From: JAFKFH01 sp017307375
Lineage (GTDB): Bacteria; Pseudomonadota; Alphaproteobacteria; Ferrovibrionales; Ferrovibrionaceae
Direction: 5' to 3'
Assembly (NCBI GenBank): GCA_965229335.1
Contig: OZ245874.1
Coordinates: 5,952,001 to 6,016,000 of the forward strand
Length of the DNA stretch: 64,000 nt
Both the position numbers and the translations under genes were made by a program. A model generated the notes under the pieces. That model was given only the letters and a program-made list of their open reading frames with translations. It ran no database searches and was not told the origin of the DNA. Positions 27,111-35,856 of the stretch are shown piece after piece; position 1 is the stretch's first letter, and each line of letters begins with the position of its first letter.

Positions 27111-27995
27111 ATGCAGGCCCTGCGCCAGCGGGCCGAGCAACTTGCAGCGGCTCTGCCGCCGCTGATGGTGGCTGCCGAACGTGTCGCCGCGACCGTGGCC
27201 CAGGGGGTGCACGGCCGCCGCCGCACCGGCGTCGGCGACAGTTTCTGGCAATATCGCAGCTATCAGCAGACCGATCCGTCGACCGCCGTCGACTGGCGCC
27301 AGTCGGCCAAGCGCGACCGCCTCTATGTCCGCCAGAACGAATGGGAAGCAGCCGAGAGCGTGTGGCTGTGGGCCGATTCCTCACCGTCGATGAACTGGCG
27401 CGGTGCCGAGGCGCGTCCGACCAAGGCCGAACGCGCCGCGATCCTCACCCTCGCCCTGGCCGCGCTGCTGGTCCGCGGCGGCGAGCGTATCGCCCTGCTG
27501 GACAGCCCGCGCGCGCCCGCTACCGGCAAGCCGGCCCTGGACCGGCTGGTCGAGGCACTGGCCCTGCGCAAGCCCGATCAGGCCGGCAGCCTGCCGCCGC
27601 TGCGCGAGCTGCCGCGCTTTGCCCGGGTGGTGATGGTGTCCGATTTCCTGTCGCCGTTGGCCGAGGTCGAGGCCCTCGTGCGCGGCTTTGCCGCGATGGG
27701 CGTCGACGGCCACCTGGTCCAGGTGCTCGATCCCGCCGAACTCGACCTGCCGTTCGAGGGCCGGGTGCGCTTCGACGGCCTCGAAGGCGAAGGGAGCCAC
27801 GTGGTGCCGCGCGTCGAACTGCTCGCCGACGACTGGCGCCGCCGGATGGAGGCGCGGCGCGAGACTCTGGCCGATTTCTGCCGGCGGGCCGGCTGGACCT
27901 ATGCGCTGCATCGGACCGACCTGGCGCCGCAGACCGCGCTGCTGGCGCTCTATGCCGCGCTGGGCGGCGAACGCGCCTTGCGCGGGCGGGGTTGA
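27111..27995 (+). CDS. DUF58 domain-containing protein (VWA-like)
   Basis: A 294-residue protein of the DUF58 family, usually encoded next to MoxR. The family core is visible as SFWQYRSYQQTDPSTAVDWR, followed by a von Willebrand A-like segment with a metal-site-like motif DSSPSMNW. No membrane helix is present, so it should be cytoplasmic or membrane-associated through partners. It starts one base after the MoxR stop codon. Probably a MoxR client or adaptor; this is family-level inference. Confidence 0.9.
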   Translation: MQALRQRAEQLAAALPPLMVAAERVAATVAQGVHGRRRTGVGDSFWQYRSYQQTDPSTAVDWRQSAKRDRLYVRQNEWEAAESVWLWADSSPSMNWRGAEARPTKAERAAILTLALAALLVRGGERIALLDSPRAPATGKPALDRLVEALALRKPDQAGSLPPLRELPRFARVVMVSDFLSPLAEVEALVRGFAAMGVDGHLVQVLDPAELDLPFEGRVRFDGLEGEGSHVVPRVELLADDWRRRMEARRETLADFCRRAGWTYALHRTDLAPQTALLALYAALGGERALRGRG

Positions 27996-28000
27996 GCGGC

Positions 28001-30772
28001 ATGCTGGGCCTCGGCGCGCTCGGCTTCGCGGCACCATGGGCGCTGCTCGCGCTCGGGGCGCTGCCGGTGCTGTGGTGGCTGCTGCGGGTCACCCCGCCGG
28101 CACCAAAGCGCTCCACCTTTCCGCCGCTGCGCATCCTGCGCGAACTGGTCCCGCGCGAAGAAACGCCGGCGCATACGCCATGGTGGCTGCTGGCGCTGCG
28201 GCTGCTGATCGCGGCGCTGGTCGTGTTCGGCCTGGCCCAGCCGATCGTCAACCCGCAACCGACCGCCGCCGGGGGCGGGCCGCTGGTCCTCGTCATCGAC
28301 GACGGCTGGGCGGCCGCGTCGGCCTGGGATGCCCGCCGCGCCGCCGCCCTCGAACAGATTGCTGCAGCCGACCGCGCCGACCGCGCCGTCGTGTTGCTGA
28401 CCACCGCCCCGGTCGGCAACGGCGCCGCCCCCGGCACCGGCAGCCAGTCGACGCCGGCCGATGCCCGCGCCGCCGTCGCCGCGCTGCAGCCCAAGCCCTG
28501 GCCGACCGATCGCGCCGGGCTGGCCAAGGTGCTGGGCGACCGGACGCTGCCCGGCGGCACCGAGGTTACCTGGATCGCCGACGGCATCGAACCCGAACGC
28601 GATGCCGCCAACGGCGCCTTCGCCCTGGCCGAGCGGCTGCAACGCTTCGGTCCGCTGACCGTGGTCACGCCGGGACCGGTCGAACAGGCGCGCGCCCTCA
28701 CCCCGCCGTTGGCCGAGGGGCAGGGACTGCGCTTTCGCGCGCTGCGGCCCGAGGGCGGGCCGGAGGAGAACCGCTGGCTGCGCCTGTCGGGCCAGCAGGC
28801 CAATCTGCTGGCACGCGAACCCATCCGTTTCGCCGCCGGTGCCACCACGGCCGATCTGACCGTCGAGCTGCCGCTCGAAGTCCGCAACCGGCTGGTGCGC
28901 GCCGAGATCGAGCAAGGCGCCTCGGCCGGCACCGTCGTCCTGCTCGACGAACGCTGGCGCCGCCGGCCGGTCGGCGTCGTTTCCGGCGACAGCGCCGAGA
29001 ACCAGGCACCGCTGTTGTCCGACCTCTACTATCTCGACCGCGCGCTGAGCCCGTTCAACGAACTGCGGCACGGCCAGATCGGCGCGCTGGTGGGCGAGGA
29101 CCTTTCGGTCCTGATCCTGGCCGATGTCGGCCAGGTGGTCGGGCCCGACCGGCAGGCGCTGGCCGACTGGGTCGAGAAAGGCGGCGTCGTCATCCGCTTT
29201 GCCGGGCCGCGCCTGGCGGAAAGTGGTGGCGACGAGCTGATGCCGGTCCGGCTGCGCCAGGGCGGGCGCCAGCTCGGCGGCGCGATGAGCTGGAGCCAGC
29301 CGGCCAAGCTTGCCGCGTTCTCCGACAACAGCCCGTTTGCCGGCCTGCCCGTGCCCGACGACGTGACCGTCTCGCAGCAGGTGCTGGCCGAACCCGATGC
29401 CGACCTGCCGGAACGGACCTGGGCTCGGCTGGAGGACGGCACCCCGCTGGTCACCGCCGCCAAGCGCGGCCAGGGCTGGGTCGTGCTGGTCCATACCTCG
29501 GCGAATGCCGACTGGTCGACGCTGGCCTTCTCCGGCCTCTATATCGACATGCTGCGCCGGCTGATCGATCTCGGCCGCGGCATCACCGGTTCGGCCCCGG
29601 ATGCGACGCTGGCGCCGCTCAGCCTGCTCGACGGCTTCGGGCGGATGGTGCAGCCCGGTGGCGCGGCGCGGCCGATCCCGGCGCGCAGCTTCAATGCGAC
29701 CCGGGCCGCCCCCGCCAGCCCGCCGGGCTATTACGGGACCGAGGATGCGCGGCGGGCGCTTAACCTGTCGACCGGCTGGACGGCGCTGACGCCGATTTCC
29801 CGCTGGCCGTCGGGCACGGCCGAGCGTCGCCTGGACCAGGCGGCATCGAGCGTCGAACTGAAGCCCTGGGCGCTCGGCCTGGCGATGGCGCTGCTGCTGG
29901 TCGACTTCCTGATCGGCCTGGCCTTGCGCGGCCTGCTGCGGCCCCGCCGGGCCGCTGCCGCCGTGCTGGTGCCGGGCCTGGTCCTGGCCGGTGCGCTGCT
30001 GCTGCCGGCCGACATGGCGAGGGCGCAGGGCCAGAACCAGCGCCTGGACAATCCGCAGACGCCGGAGGAGTTGGTGCTGTCAGGCGCCCTGGACCTGCGG
30101 CTGGCCTATGTCCTGTCGGGCGACGGCCGGATCGACGCGATGAGCCGTGCCGGCCTGACCGGGCTGACCGAAACGATGTGGCGTCGTACCTCGATCGAGG
30201 CGGCGCCGCCGCTCGGCGTCGATCTCGAGCGCGACGAGATTTCGGTCTTCCCGTTCCTCTACTGGCCTTTGACCGAATCCTCGCCGACGCCGTCCGACAA
30301 GGCCCTGGCGCGCATCGACCAGTTCATGAAGACCGGTGGGCTGATCCTGTTCGACACCCGCGACCAGCAGTTCGGCGGCTCGGGGCCCGGATCCCAGCGC
30401 CTGCGCGCGATCCTCGGCAAGCTCGACGTGCCGCCGCTGGTGCCGATCCCGCCCGACCACGTGCTGACCAAGGCGTTCTATCTGCTGCAGGACTTCCCCG
30501 GCCGCTATACCGGGGGGCAGGTCTGGGTCGAACGCCATGGCGGCGGGTCGAACGACGGCGTCTCGGCGCTGGTCATCGGCGGCAATGACTGGGCCTCGGC
30601 CTGGGCGGTCGATGCCCAGGGCCGGCCGATGGCCGCGGTCGTGCCGGGCGGCGAGCGCCAGCGCGAGATGAGCTACCGTTTCGGCATCAATCTCGTGATG
30701 TATACCCTGACCGGCAACTACAAGGCCGACCAGGTGCATGTTCCCGCCCTGCTGGAGCGTCTGGGGCAATGA
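28001..30772 (+). CDS. BatA/DUF4159 fusion membrane protein
   Basis: A 923-residue protein. Residues 1-85 form a BatA-type N-terminus with two membrane helices (about 10-29 and 60-79) around PPAPKRSTFPPLRILRELVP. A large soluble region, probably periplasmic, follows (VWA-like VLVIDDGWAAASA and a GATase-like segment around VLILADVGQVV). Two further helices lie at about 625-672, and DUF4159 at about 690-920 (FPFLYWPLTESSPTPSD, GGLILFDTRDQQ). The ATG at 28001 is chosen; a TTG at 27992 overlapping the DUF58 stop is possible. Function unknown; presumed partner of MoxR/DUF58. Confidence 0.88.
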   Translation: MLGLGALGFAAPWALLALGALPVLWWLLRVTPPAPKRSTFPPLRILRELVPREETPAHTPWWLLALRLLIAALVVFGLAQPIVNPQPTAAGGGPLVLVIDDGWAAASAWDARRAAALEQIAAADRADRAVVLLTTAPVGNGAAPGTGSQSTPADARAAVAALQPKPWPTDRAGLAKVLGDRTLPGGTEVTWIADGIEPERDAANGAFALAERLQRFGPLTVVTPGPVEQARALTPPLAEGQGLRFRALRPEGGPEENRWLRLSGQQANLLAREPIRFAAGATTADLTVELPLEVRNRLVRAEIEQGASAGTVVLLDERWRRRPVGVVSGDSAENQAPLLSDLYYLDRALSPFNELRHGQIGALVGEDLSVLILADVGQVVGPDRQALADWVEKGGVVIRFAGPRLAESGGDELMPVRLRQGGRQLGGAMSWSQPAKLAAFSDNSPFAGLPVPDDVTVSQQVLAEPDADLPERTWARLEDGTPLVTAAKRGQGWVVLVHTSANADWSTLAFSGLYIDMLRRLIDLGRGITGSAPDATLAPLSLLDGFGRMVQPGGAARPIPARSFNATRAAPASPPGYYGTEDARRALNLSTGWTALTPISRWPSGTAERRLDQAASSVELKPWALGLAMALLLVDFLIGLALRGLLRPRRAAAAVLVPGLVLAGALLLPADMARAQGQNQRLDNPQTPEELVLSGALDLRLAYVLSGDGRIDAMSRAGLTGLTETMWRRTSIEAAPPLGVDLERDEISVFPFLYWPLTESSPTPSDKALARIDQFMKTGGLILFDTRDQQFGGSGPGSQRLRAILGKLDVPPLVPIPPDHVLTKAFYLLQDFPGRYTGGQVWVERHGGGSNDGVSALVIGGNDWASAWAVDAQGRPMAAVVPGGERQREMSYRFGINLVMYTLTGNYKADQVHVPALLERLGQ

Positions 30773-32844
30773 GCGGTTTCACCGGCGTCGATCTCGATCC
30801 GCTGCTGCCCTGGCCGGTTCTGGCCCTGATGGCCGTGCTGGCCCTGGGGCTGGTCGGCTACGCACTGTGGCAGCGTGCCCGGGGCGCCTGGTGGCGCCTG
30901 GCGGCCTTCGCCATCGGCCTGGCGGCGCTGGCCAATCCGTCGCTGGTCGAAGAACAGCGCCAGCCCGAGCCCGATATCGCCCTGATCGTCACCGATCGCA
31001 GCCCGTCGATGGGCATCGGCGAGCGCAACGCCCAGGCCACTCAGGCCGAAGCGGCCTTGAAGCAGAAACTGGCAGCCCTGCCGGGGCTCGAGGTCCGCAC
31101 GATCGAGGCCGGCGCCGCCTCGCCCGATGGCCGCGATGACGGCACGCGGCTGTTCGACGCGGCCCAGCGCGCCCTGTCCGACACGCCGCGCGAGCGTGTC
31201 GCCGGCGTGGTCGTGATCTCGGACGGCCAGGTCCACGACGCGCCCGAGGCCGCCGCCGCGCAGCGGATCGGCGGCCCCGTCCATACCCTGCTGGTCGGCG
31301 CGCCGGACGAACGCGACCGCCGGCTGGTGGTCGAACAGGCCCCCGCCTACGGCCTGGTCGGCCACGACGTCACCGTCCAGCTCAAGATCGAGGATGATGG
31401 GGCGGCCCCCGGGGCCAGCGCGCCGCTGACCATCCGGGTGGACAACGGCGAGAACCGGATCGTCCAGGTGCCGATCGGCCGCACCTACGATCTGCCGGTG
31501 CGTCTCGACCATGGCGGGCCGACGATCGTCGAGCTGGGCGTGCCGCCGGGCGAGCGCGAGCTGACGCTGTTGAACAACCGCGCGGTCGTCACCATCAATG
31601 GCGTGCGCGACCGCCTGCGCGTGCTGCTGGTCACCGGCGAGCCCCATCCGGGCCAGCGCGTGTGGCGCAACCTGCTGAAGGCCGACCCGTCGGTCGATCT
31701 GGTCCACTTCACCATCCTGCGCCCCGCCGAGAAGCAGGATGGCACGCCGATCCGCGAACTGTCGCTGATCGCCTTTCCGATCCGCGAATTGTTCGAGCTG
31801 AAGATCGCCGAGTTCGACCTGATCATCTTCGACCGCTATCGCCGCCGCGGCATCCTGCCCAACCAGTATTTCCAGAACATCGTCGACTACGTCCGCAACG
31901 GCGGCGCACTGCTGGAGGCGTCGGGTCCGGCCTACTCGACGGCCCTGTCGCTGTTCCGGTCGCCGCTGGCCGACATCCTGCCCTCGCGTCCGACCGGCAG
32001 CGTGCATGTCGAGCGCTATCGCCCCCACCTGACCGAGATCGGCCGCCGTCATCCGGTGACCGAGGGCCTCGAGGGCTCCGGCGAGAACGGCGGCGAACCC
32101 ACCTGGGGTGCCTGGTTCCGCCTGGTCGACGCCGAGGCCGGGCCGCGCCAGACCCTGCTGGCCGGCCCGATGGATCGGCCCGCGCTGGTCCTGGACCGCG
32201 TCGGCAAGGGGCGCGTGGCCCAGGTGCTGTCCGATCACGGCTGGCTGTGGGCGCGCGGCTTCGACGGCGGCGGACCCCAGGCCGAGTTGCTGCGCCGTAC
32301 CGCCCACTGGCTGATGAAGGAGCCCGAGCTGGAGGAGGAAGGCCTGTCCGCGCAGGTCAAGGGCAACCGCATCGAGGTCACCCGTCGCGCCCTGGAAGCC
32401 GATGAACGCCCGGTCAACGTGACGATGCCGGACGAACGCCGCACGACGATGACGCTGGCCGAGCAGAACCCCGGCCGTTCGACCGGCACGATACCGGCCG
32501 ATCAGCCCGGCGTCTGGCGCTTCGACGATGGGCGCTTCCAGGCCATTGCCGCGGTGGGTGCGCTGAACCCGAAGGAATTCGCCGATCCGCGCGCGACCAC
32601 GGCGAAGATGACGCCGGTGGCGGAGGCGACGCGGGGCGGCGTGCGCTGGCTGAAGGACGGCATGCCCGATTTCCGCCGCGTCAGCCCCGACCGTCCGGCG
32701 GAGGGCCGAGGCTGGCTGGGCATGGTCGCCCATGGCGACTACCTCGTTACCGGCATTCGCCGGATCGGGCTGATGCCGGGCCTGGCCGTCCTGGCGCTGG
32801 CGCTCGCCACGCTGATGCTGGCCTGGCGGCGCGAGGGGCGCTGA
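30769..32844 (+). CDS. Large membrane protein with VWA-like and glutamine-amidotransferase-like regions
   Basis: A 691-residue protein with two N-terminal helices (about 15-33 and 42-57) and one near the C-terminus (about 665-686). Between them lie a VWA-like region (DIALIVTDRSPSMGIGERN, 69-87) and, from about 282, a class I glutamine-amidotransferase-like fold (LRVLLVTGEPHPGQ; FDLIIFDRYRRRG; GGALLEASGPAY) that lacks an evident catalytic Cys, so it is probably non-enzymatic. It overlaps the previous gene by four bases (ATGA) and closes the MoxR operon. Confidence 0.85.
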   Translation: MSGFTGVDLDPLLPWPVLALMAVLALGLVGYALWQRARGAWWRLAAFAIGLAALANPSLVEEQRQPEPDIALIVTDRSPSMGIGERNAQATQAEAALKQKLAALPGLEVRTIEAGAASPDGRDDGTRLFDAAQRALSDTPRERVAGVVVISDGQVHDAPEAAAAQRIGGPVHTLLVGAPDERDRRLVVEQAPAYGLVGHDVTVQLKIEDDGAAPGASAPLTIRVDNGENRIVQVPIGRTYDLPVRLDHGGPTIVELGVPPGERELTLLNNRAVVTINGVRDRLRVLLVTGEPHPGQRVWRNLLKADPSVDLVHFTILRPAEKQDGTPIRELSLIAFPIRELFELKIAEFDLIIFDRYRRRGILPNQYFQNIVDYVRNGGALLEASGPAYSTALSLFRSPLADILPSRPTGSVHVERYRPHLTEIGRRHPVTEGLEGSGENGGEPTWGAWFRLVDAEAGPRQTLLAGPMDRPALVLDRVGKGRVAQVLSDHGWLWARGFDGGGPQAELLRRTAHWLMKEPELEEEGLSAQVKGNRIEVTRRALEADERPVNVTMPDERRTTMTLAEQNPGRSTGTIPADQPGVWRFDDGRFQAIAAVGALNPKEFADPRATTAKMTPVAEATRGGVRWLKDGMPDFRRVSPDRPAEGRGWLGMVAHGDYLVTGIRRIGLMPGLAVLALALATLMLAWRREGR

Positions 32845-32940
32845 CACCCACCTGACAGGGATGAATTCCCAAACTGCTCGACGGCTCGGCAGGGAAGGCG
32901 TAGCCTTTCCCGATCGGGTCCAGCAGGCAGGGGGGACGTC

Positions 32941-34806
32941 ATGTCCGGCTTCGGCGATTGGCGGATCTCGTTCAAGATCCTCGGCATCATCCTGGTTCTC
33001 GCCCTCGTTTCCGTCGCCCTCTCCTGGGTCGGCTTGGCTTCGGTCCGCTCGATGGGCCGGGCGGAAAACATGGTCGCCACGGCGGGCGACCGCAATTTCA
33101 ACGCCGGTCGCGCCACGGCCAACCTGCTGGCCTATGCGCGCAACGTGGAATTCCTTTCGCTGAAGCTGGTGGCGGCCGAGCGCACGCGGCTCGAGGCTGC
33201 GGCCGATGACGAATTGCGGCGCATGCGCGTCCGCCTCGACTGGCTGGCGCAGAACGTGCCGGCCGATGAAGACCGGCGCGATGTGGCCGAGGCGCGCGCC
33301 ACGCTCACCCGCTACGAGCAGGAGATCCATGGCGAAGTGAGACGGCTGGGGGGCGCCGGCAATCTCGACCAGGCGGCGGATGTCGCGTTCAAGGGCGCCA
33401 CGGTCATCGGCCAGACCCGCGACGCCATGCGCCGGATCGAGGAGCGCAGCGCCAGGGCGATGCAGGAAGCATCGCTGAGCGCCGATCGGCTCGAAGCCGC
33501 GACCGTCACTCAGATGATCGGGATCTCGGTCGGCGGCATCCTCGTCGGCACCATCCTGGGCCTGGTCCTGGCCGCGCGCTACATCACCGGCCCGCTGAAC
33601 GGCATCACCGCGGTGATGGGCCGGGTGGCCAGGGGCGATTTCGCCATCGCGGTTCCGGGGACCGGCCGGGGCGACGAGATCGGCGCGATGGCCGAGGCGG
33701 TCGAGGTGTTCAAGCGCAACGGCGCCGAAGCCGTCAGGCTGGCGACGGAAGCCGAGCAGAACCGGCTGCGCGAGGTCGAGCGCCAGCACCTGGAGGCCGA
33801 GCGCGAGCGGCGCGAGGCCGAGGCCCAGCGGCGTCGCGACGAGGCCGCGCGCGCGGCCGAGGAAGCCCGCAAGCGCGAACTGGCCGAGGCCGAACAGCGG
33901 GCCGAAGCCCAGCGCCGCGACGAGGCCGAGCGGCTGCGCGCCGAGGCGGAGGCGCGCCGCAAGGCCGAGATGACGAAGCTGGCCGCCAGTTTCGAGAATG
34001 CCGTGGGTGGCGTGGTCGATGTCGTCGCCTCGGCGGCCACGGAGATGCAGGCGACCGCCCAGGCCATGACCGGCATCGCCGATCGCACGTCGCGCCAGTC
34101 GCTGGCCGCCGCCTCGGCCACCGAGCAGGCGGCCGCCAATGTCCAGACCGTCGCCTCGGCGTCGGAGGAACTGTCCGCCTCGATCCGCGAGATCGCCGCC
34201 CAGGTCGCCAACTCGTCGCGCATCGCCCGCGGCGCCGTCGCCCAGGCCCAGCGGACCGATGCGATCGTCCGGGGCCTTGCGGCCTCGGCCGAAAAGATCG
34301 GCGAGGTGGTGAACCTGATCAACACCATCGCCGGCCAGACCAATCTGCTTGCCCTCAACGCCACCATCGAGGCGGCGCGGGCGGGCGAGGCCGGCAAGGG
34401 TTTTGCCGTCGTCGCCTCGGAGGTCAAGAATCTCGCCAACCAGACCGGCAAGGCAACCGACGAGATCGGCCAGCAGATCGCCTCGGTCCAGACGGCGACG
34501 CAGGAGGCGGTCACGGCGATCCGCGAAATCGGCGGGGTGATCGACCAGATCAACGAGATCGCCGGGGCGATCGCGGCCGCCGTCGAACAGCAGGGCGCGG
34601 CAACCAACGAGATCGCGCGCAATGTCGAACAGGCCGCCGGCGGTACCAAGGAGGCATCAGCCAATGTCGCCGACGTGAACAACTCGGCCGGCGAAGCCGG
34701 GCGCGCGGCGGCTCAGGTCCTGTCCGCCTCCAGCGAGCTTGCGGCACAGGCCGACCGGCTGAAATCGGAAGTGGTGCGTTTCCTGGGCCAGGTGCGGTCA
34801 GCCTGA
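32941..34806 (+). CDS. Methyl-accepting chemotaxis protein
   Basis: A 621-residue transmembrane chemoreceptor. Helix 1 is about 11-35, a helical periplasmic sensor region about 36-190 (rich in Arg/Ala/Glu), helix 2 about 193-213 and HAMP about 214-267. A highly charged coiled-coil follows (268-345, e.g. EAERERREAEAQRRRDEAAR). The signalling domain covers about 350-621, with the conserved hairpin tip LNATIEAARAGEAGKGFAVV that contacts CheA/CheW. No pentapeptide CheR/CheB tether is seen at the C-terminus (QVRSA). The ligand is unknown. Confidence 0.95.
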   Translation: MSGFGDWRISFKILGIILVLALVSVALSWVGLASVRSMGRAENMVATAGDRNFNAGRATANLLAYARNVEFLSLKLVAAERTRLEAAADDELRRMRVRLDWLAQNVPADEDRRDVAEARATLTRYEQEIHGEVRRLGGAGNLDQAADVAFKGATVIGQTRDAMRRIEERSARAMQEASLSADRLEAATVTQMIGISVGGILVGTILGLVLAARYITGPLNGITAVMGRVARGDFAIAVPGTGRGDEIGAMAEAVEVFKRNGAEAVRLATEAEQNRLREVERQHLEAERERREAEAQRRRDEAARAAEEARKRELAEAEQRAEAQRRDEAERLRAEAEARRKAEMTKLAASFENAVGGVVDVVASAATEMQATAQAMTGIADRTSRQSLAAASATEQAAANVQTVASASEELSASIREIAAQVANSSRIARGAVAQAQRTDAIVRGLAASAEKIGEVVNLINTIAGQTNLLALNATIEAARAGEAGKGFAVVASEVKNLANQTGKATDEIGQQIASVQTATQEAVTAIREIGGVIDQINEIAGAIAAAVEQQGAATNEIARNVEQAAGGTKEASANVADVNNSAGEAGRAAAQVLSASSELAAQADRLKSEVVRFLGQVRSA

Positions 34807-34819
34807 CGCATCGCTATCT

Positions 34820-34838
34820 GAAACTGATTGCCATTATC
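34820..34838 (+). promoter_or_regulatory. Fur-box-like site upstream of iron importer
   Basis: GAAACTGATTGCCATTATC matches the classical 19-base Fur consensus (GATAATGATAATCATTATC) at 14 positions by my count. It lies 52 bases before the start of the FecB-type binding protein, a usual operator position. Control by Fur or a related iron regulator is therefore likely but unproven. Confidence 0.6.
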
Positions 34839-34890
34839 ATCTTTTGGGACTAGGACGTTCCGCATCCGACCTTGATCAGAGGGATATGCG

Positions 34891-35856
34891 ATGCGGCGCT
34901 GTTTGCGGCTGGTTTCCGTTGTCGGCCTGTTGCTGGCGTTCTCTGCCGGAAGCGCCGTGGCGCAGCCGGCGCGGACCATGTCGATCACCGACGACCGCGG
35001 CGTCCGCGTCGAAGTGCCGGTCAATCCCCAGCGCATCGCCGCGATTTCCTATCTCGGCGTCGATGTCGCCTTGGCCCTCGGCGTCATGCCGGTCGCGACC
35101 ACCTACATGGCGCCCGGGCGCGATCCGGATTTCCTGCTCGGCCTGACCAAGGGCATGCAGCCGCTGGGCCAGCGCGCCAAGCCCAACCTGGAACTGCTCT
35201 CGGCCGCCAAGCCCGACGTGATCATCGCCATGCGCCGCTATACCGCGGCCAATGCGGCGCAATTGGAAAAGATCGCACCCTTCGTCGCCTACAACATCGA
35301 ACTGCTGTCGCAGAGCTACCAGGAGGTCGGCGCCCTGTCGGCATTGCTGGGCAAGCCGGAGCGGGGGGAACTGCTCAACGACGGCTTCAGGCGCGACCTG
35401 GCCGAATTCGCGGCCAAGGCGCCGAAGGGCGTGCATCCTCGCTTCCAGATCATGTGGGCCGGCGACACGCCGTTCACCTTCCACACCGAAAACACCGCGG
35501 CCTCGATCGTGGCGGCGCTGGGCGGCGACAACATCGCCGGGCCGATGACGCAGAACGGCCGCTTCGGCGTCGAACTCAGCCTGGAAAAAATGCTGGAGAA
35601 GGACCCTGAGGTCATCTTCGTCTACGACAGCGGACCCGACCGCCCGCATGAGAACAATCCGATCTGGTCGCAGCTGTCTGCGGTCCGGAACAAGCGCGTC
35701 TTCTATGTCGGCGACCACTGGGTCGAATCGAACGGCCCGATCGCGCGACAGATCGTGCTGCGCGAAGCCGCCCATTATCTCTATCCCCAGACCTTTCCGG
35801 CCGTCGACGTTCGTGCCGAAGCGGCAAGGCTGATCCCGGCCGAGCTGGTCAAGTGA
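34891..35856 (+). CDS. Iron-siderophore ABC transporter substrate-binding protein (FecB-like)
   Basis: A 321-residue periplasmic binding protein. The signal peptide (1-24, ending SAVA) is followed by ITDDRGVRVEVPVNPQRI, the classic opening of the FecB/BtuF/FhuD type, then DVALALGVMPVATTY and LLSAAKPDVIIAM. It binds ferric siderophores, haem or cobalamin; a Fur-like site upstream favours iron. Its stop overlaps the first permease start (GTGA). No TonB-dependent receptor is encoded in the window. Confidence 0.92.
   Translation: MRRCLRLVSVVGLLLAFSAGSAVAQPARTMSITDDRGVRVEVPVNPQRIAAISYLGVDVALALGVMPVATTYMAPGRDPDFLLGLTKGMQPLGQRAKPNLELLSAAKPDVIIAMRRYTAANAAQLEKIAPFVAYNIELLSQSYQEVGALSALLGKPERGELLNDGFRRDLAEFAAKAPKGVHPRFQIMWAGDTPFTFHTENTAASIVAALGGDNIAGPMTQNGRFGVELSLEKMLEKDPEVIFVYDSGPDRPHENNPIWSQLSAVRNKRVFYVGDHWVESNGPIARQIVLREAAHYLYPQTFPAVDVRAEAARLIPAELVK

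Noticed and set aside
30718..33789. A minus-strand frame open for 1023 codons opposite the MoxR operon's last gene and the chemoreceptor gene
   Set aside because: It has no start context or protein-like motifs and is explained by codon bias in GC-rich DNA opposite real genes. Similar long shadows lie at 53286-54764 (minus) and 23723-26110 (plus).
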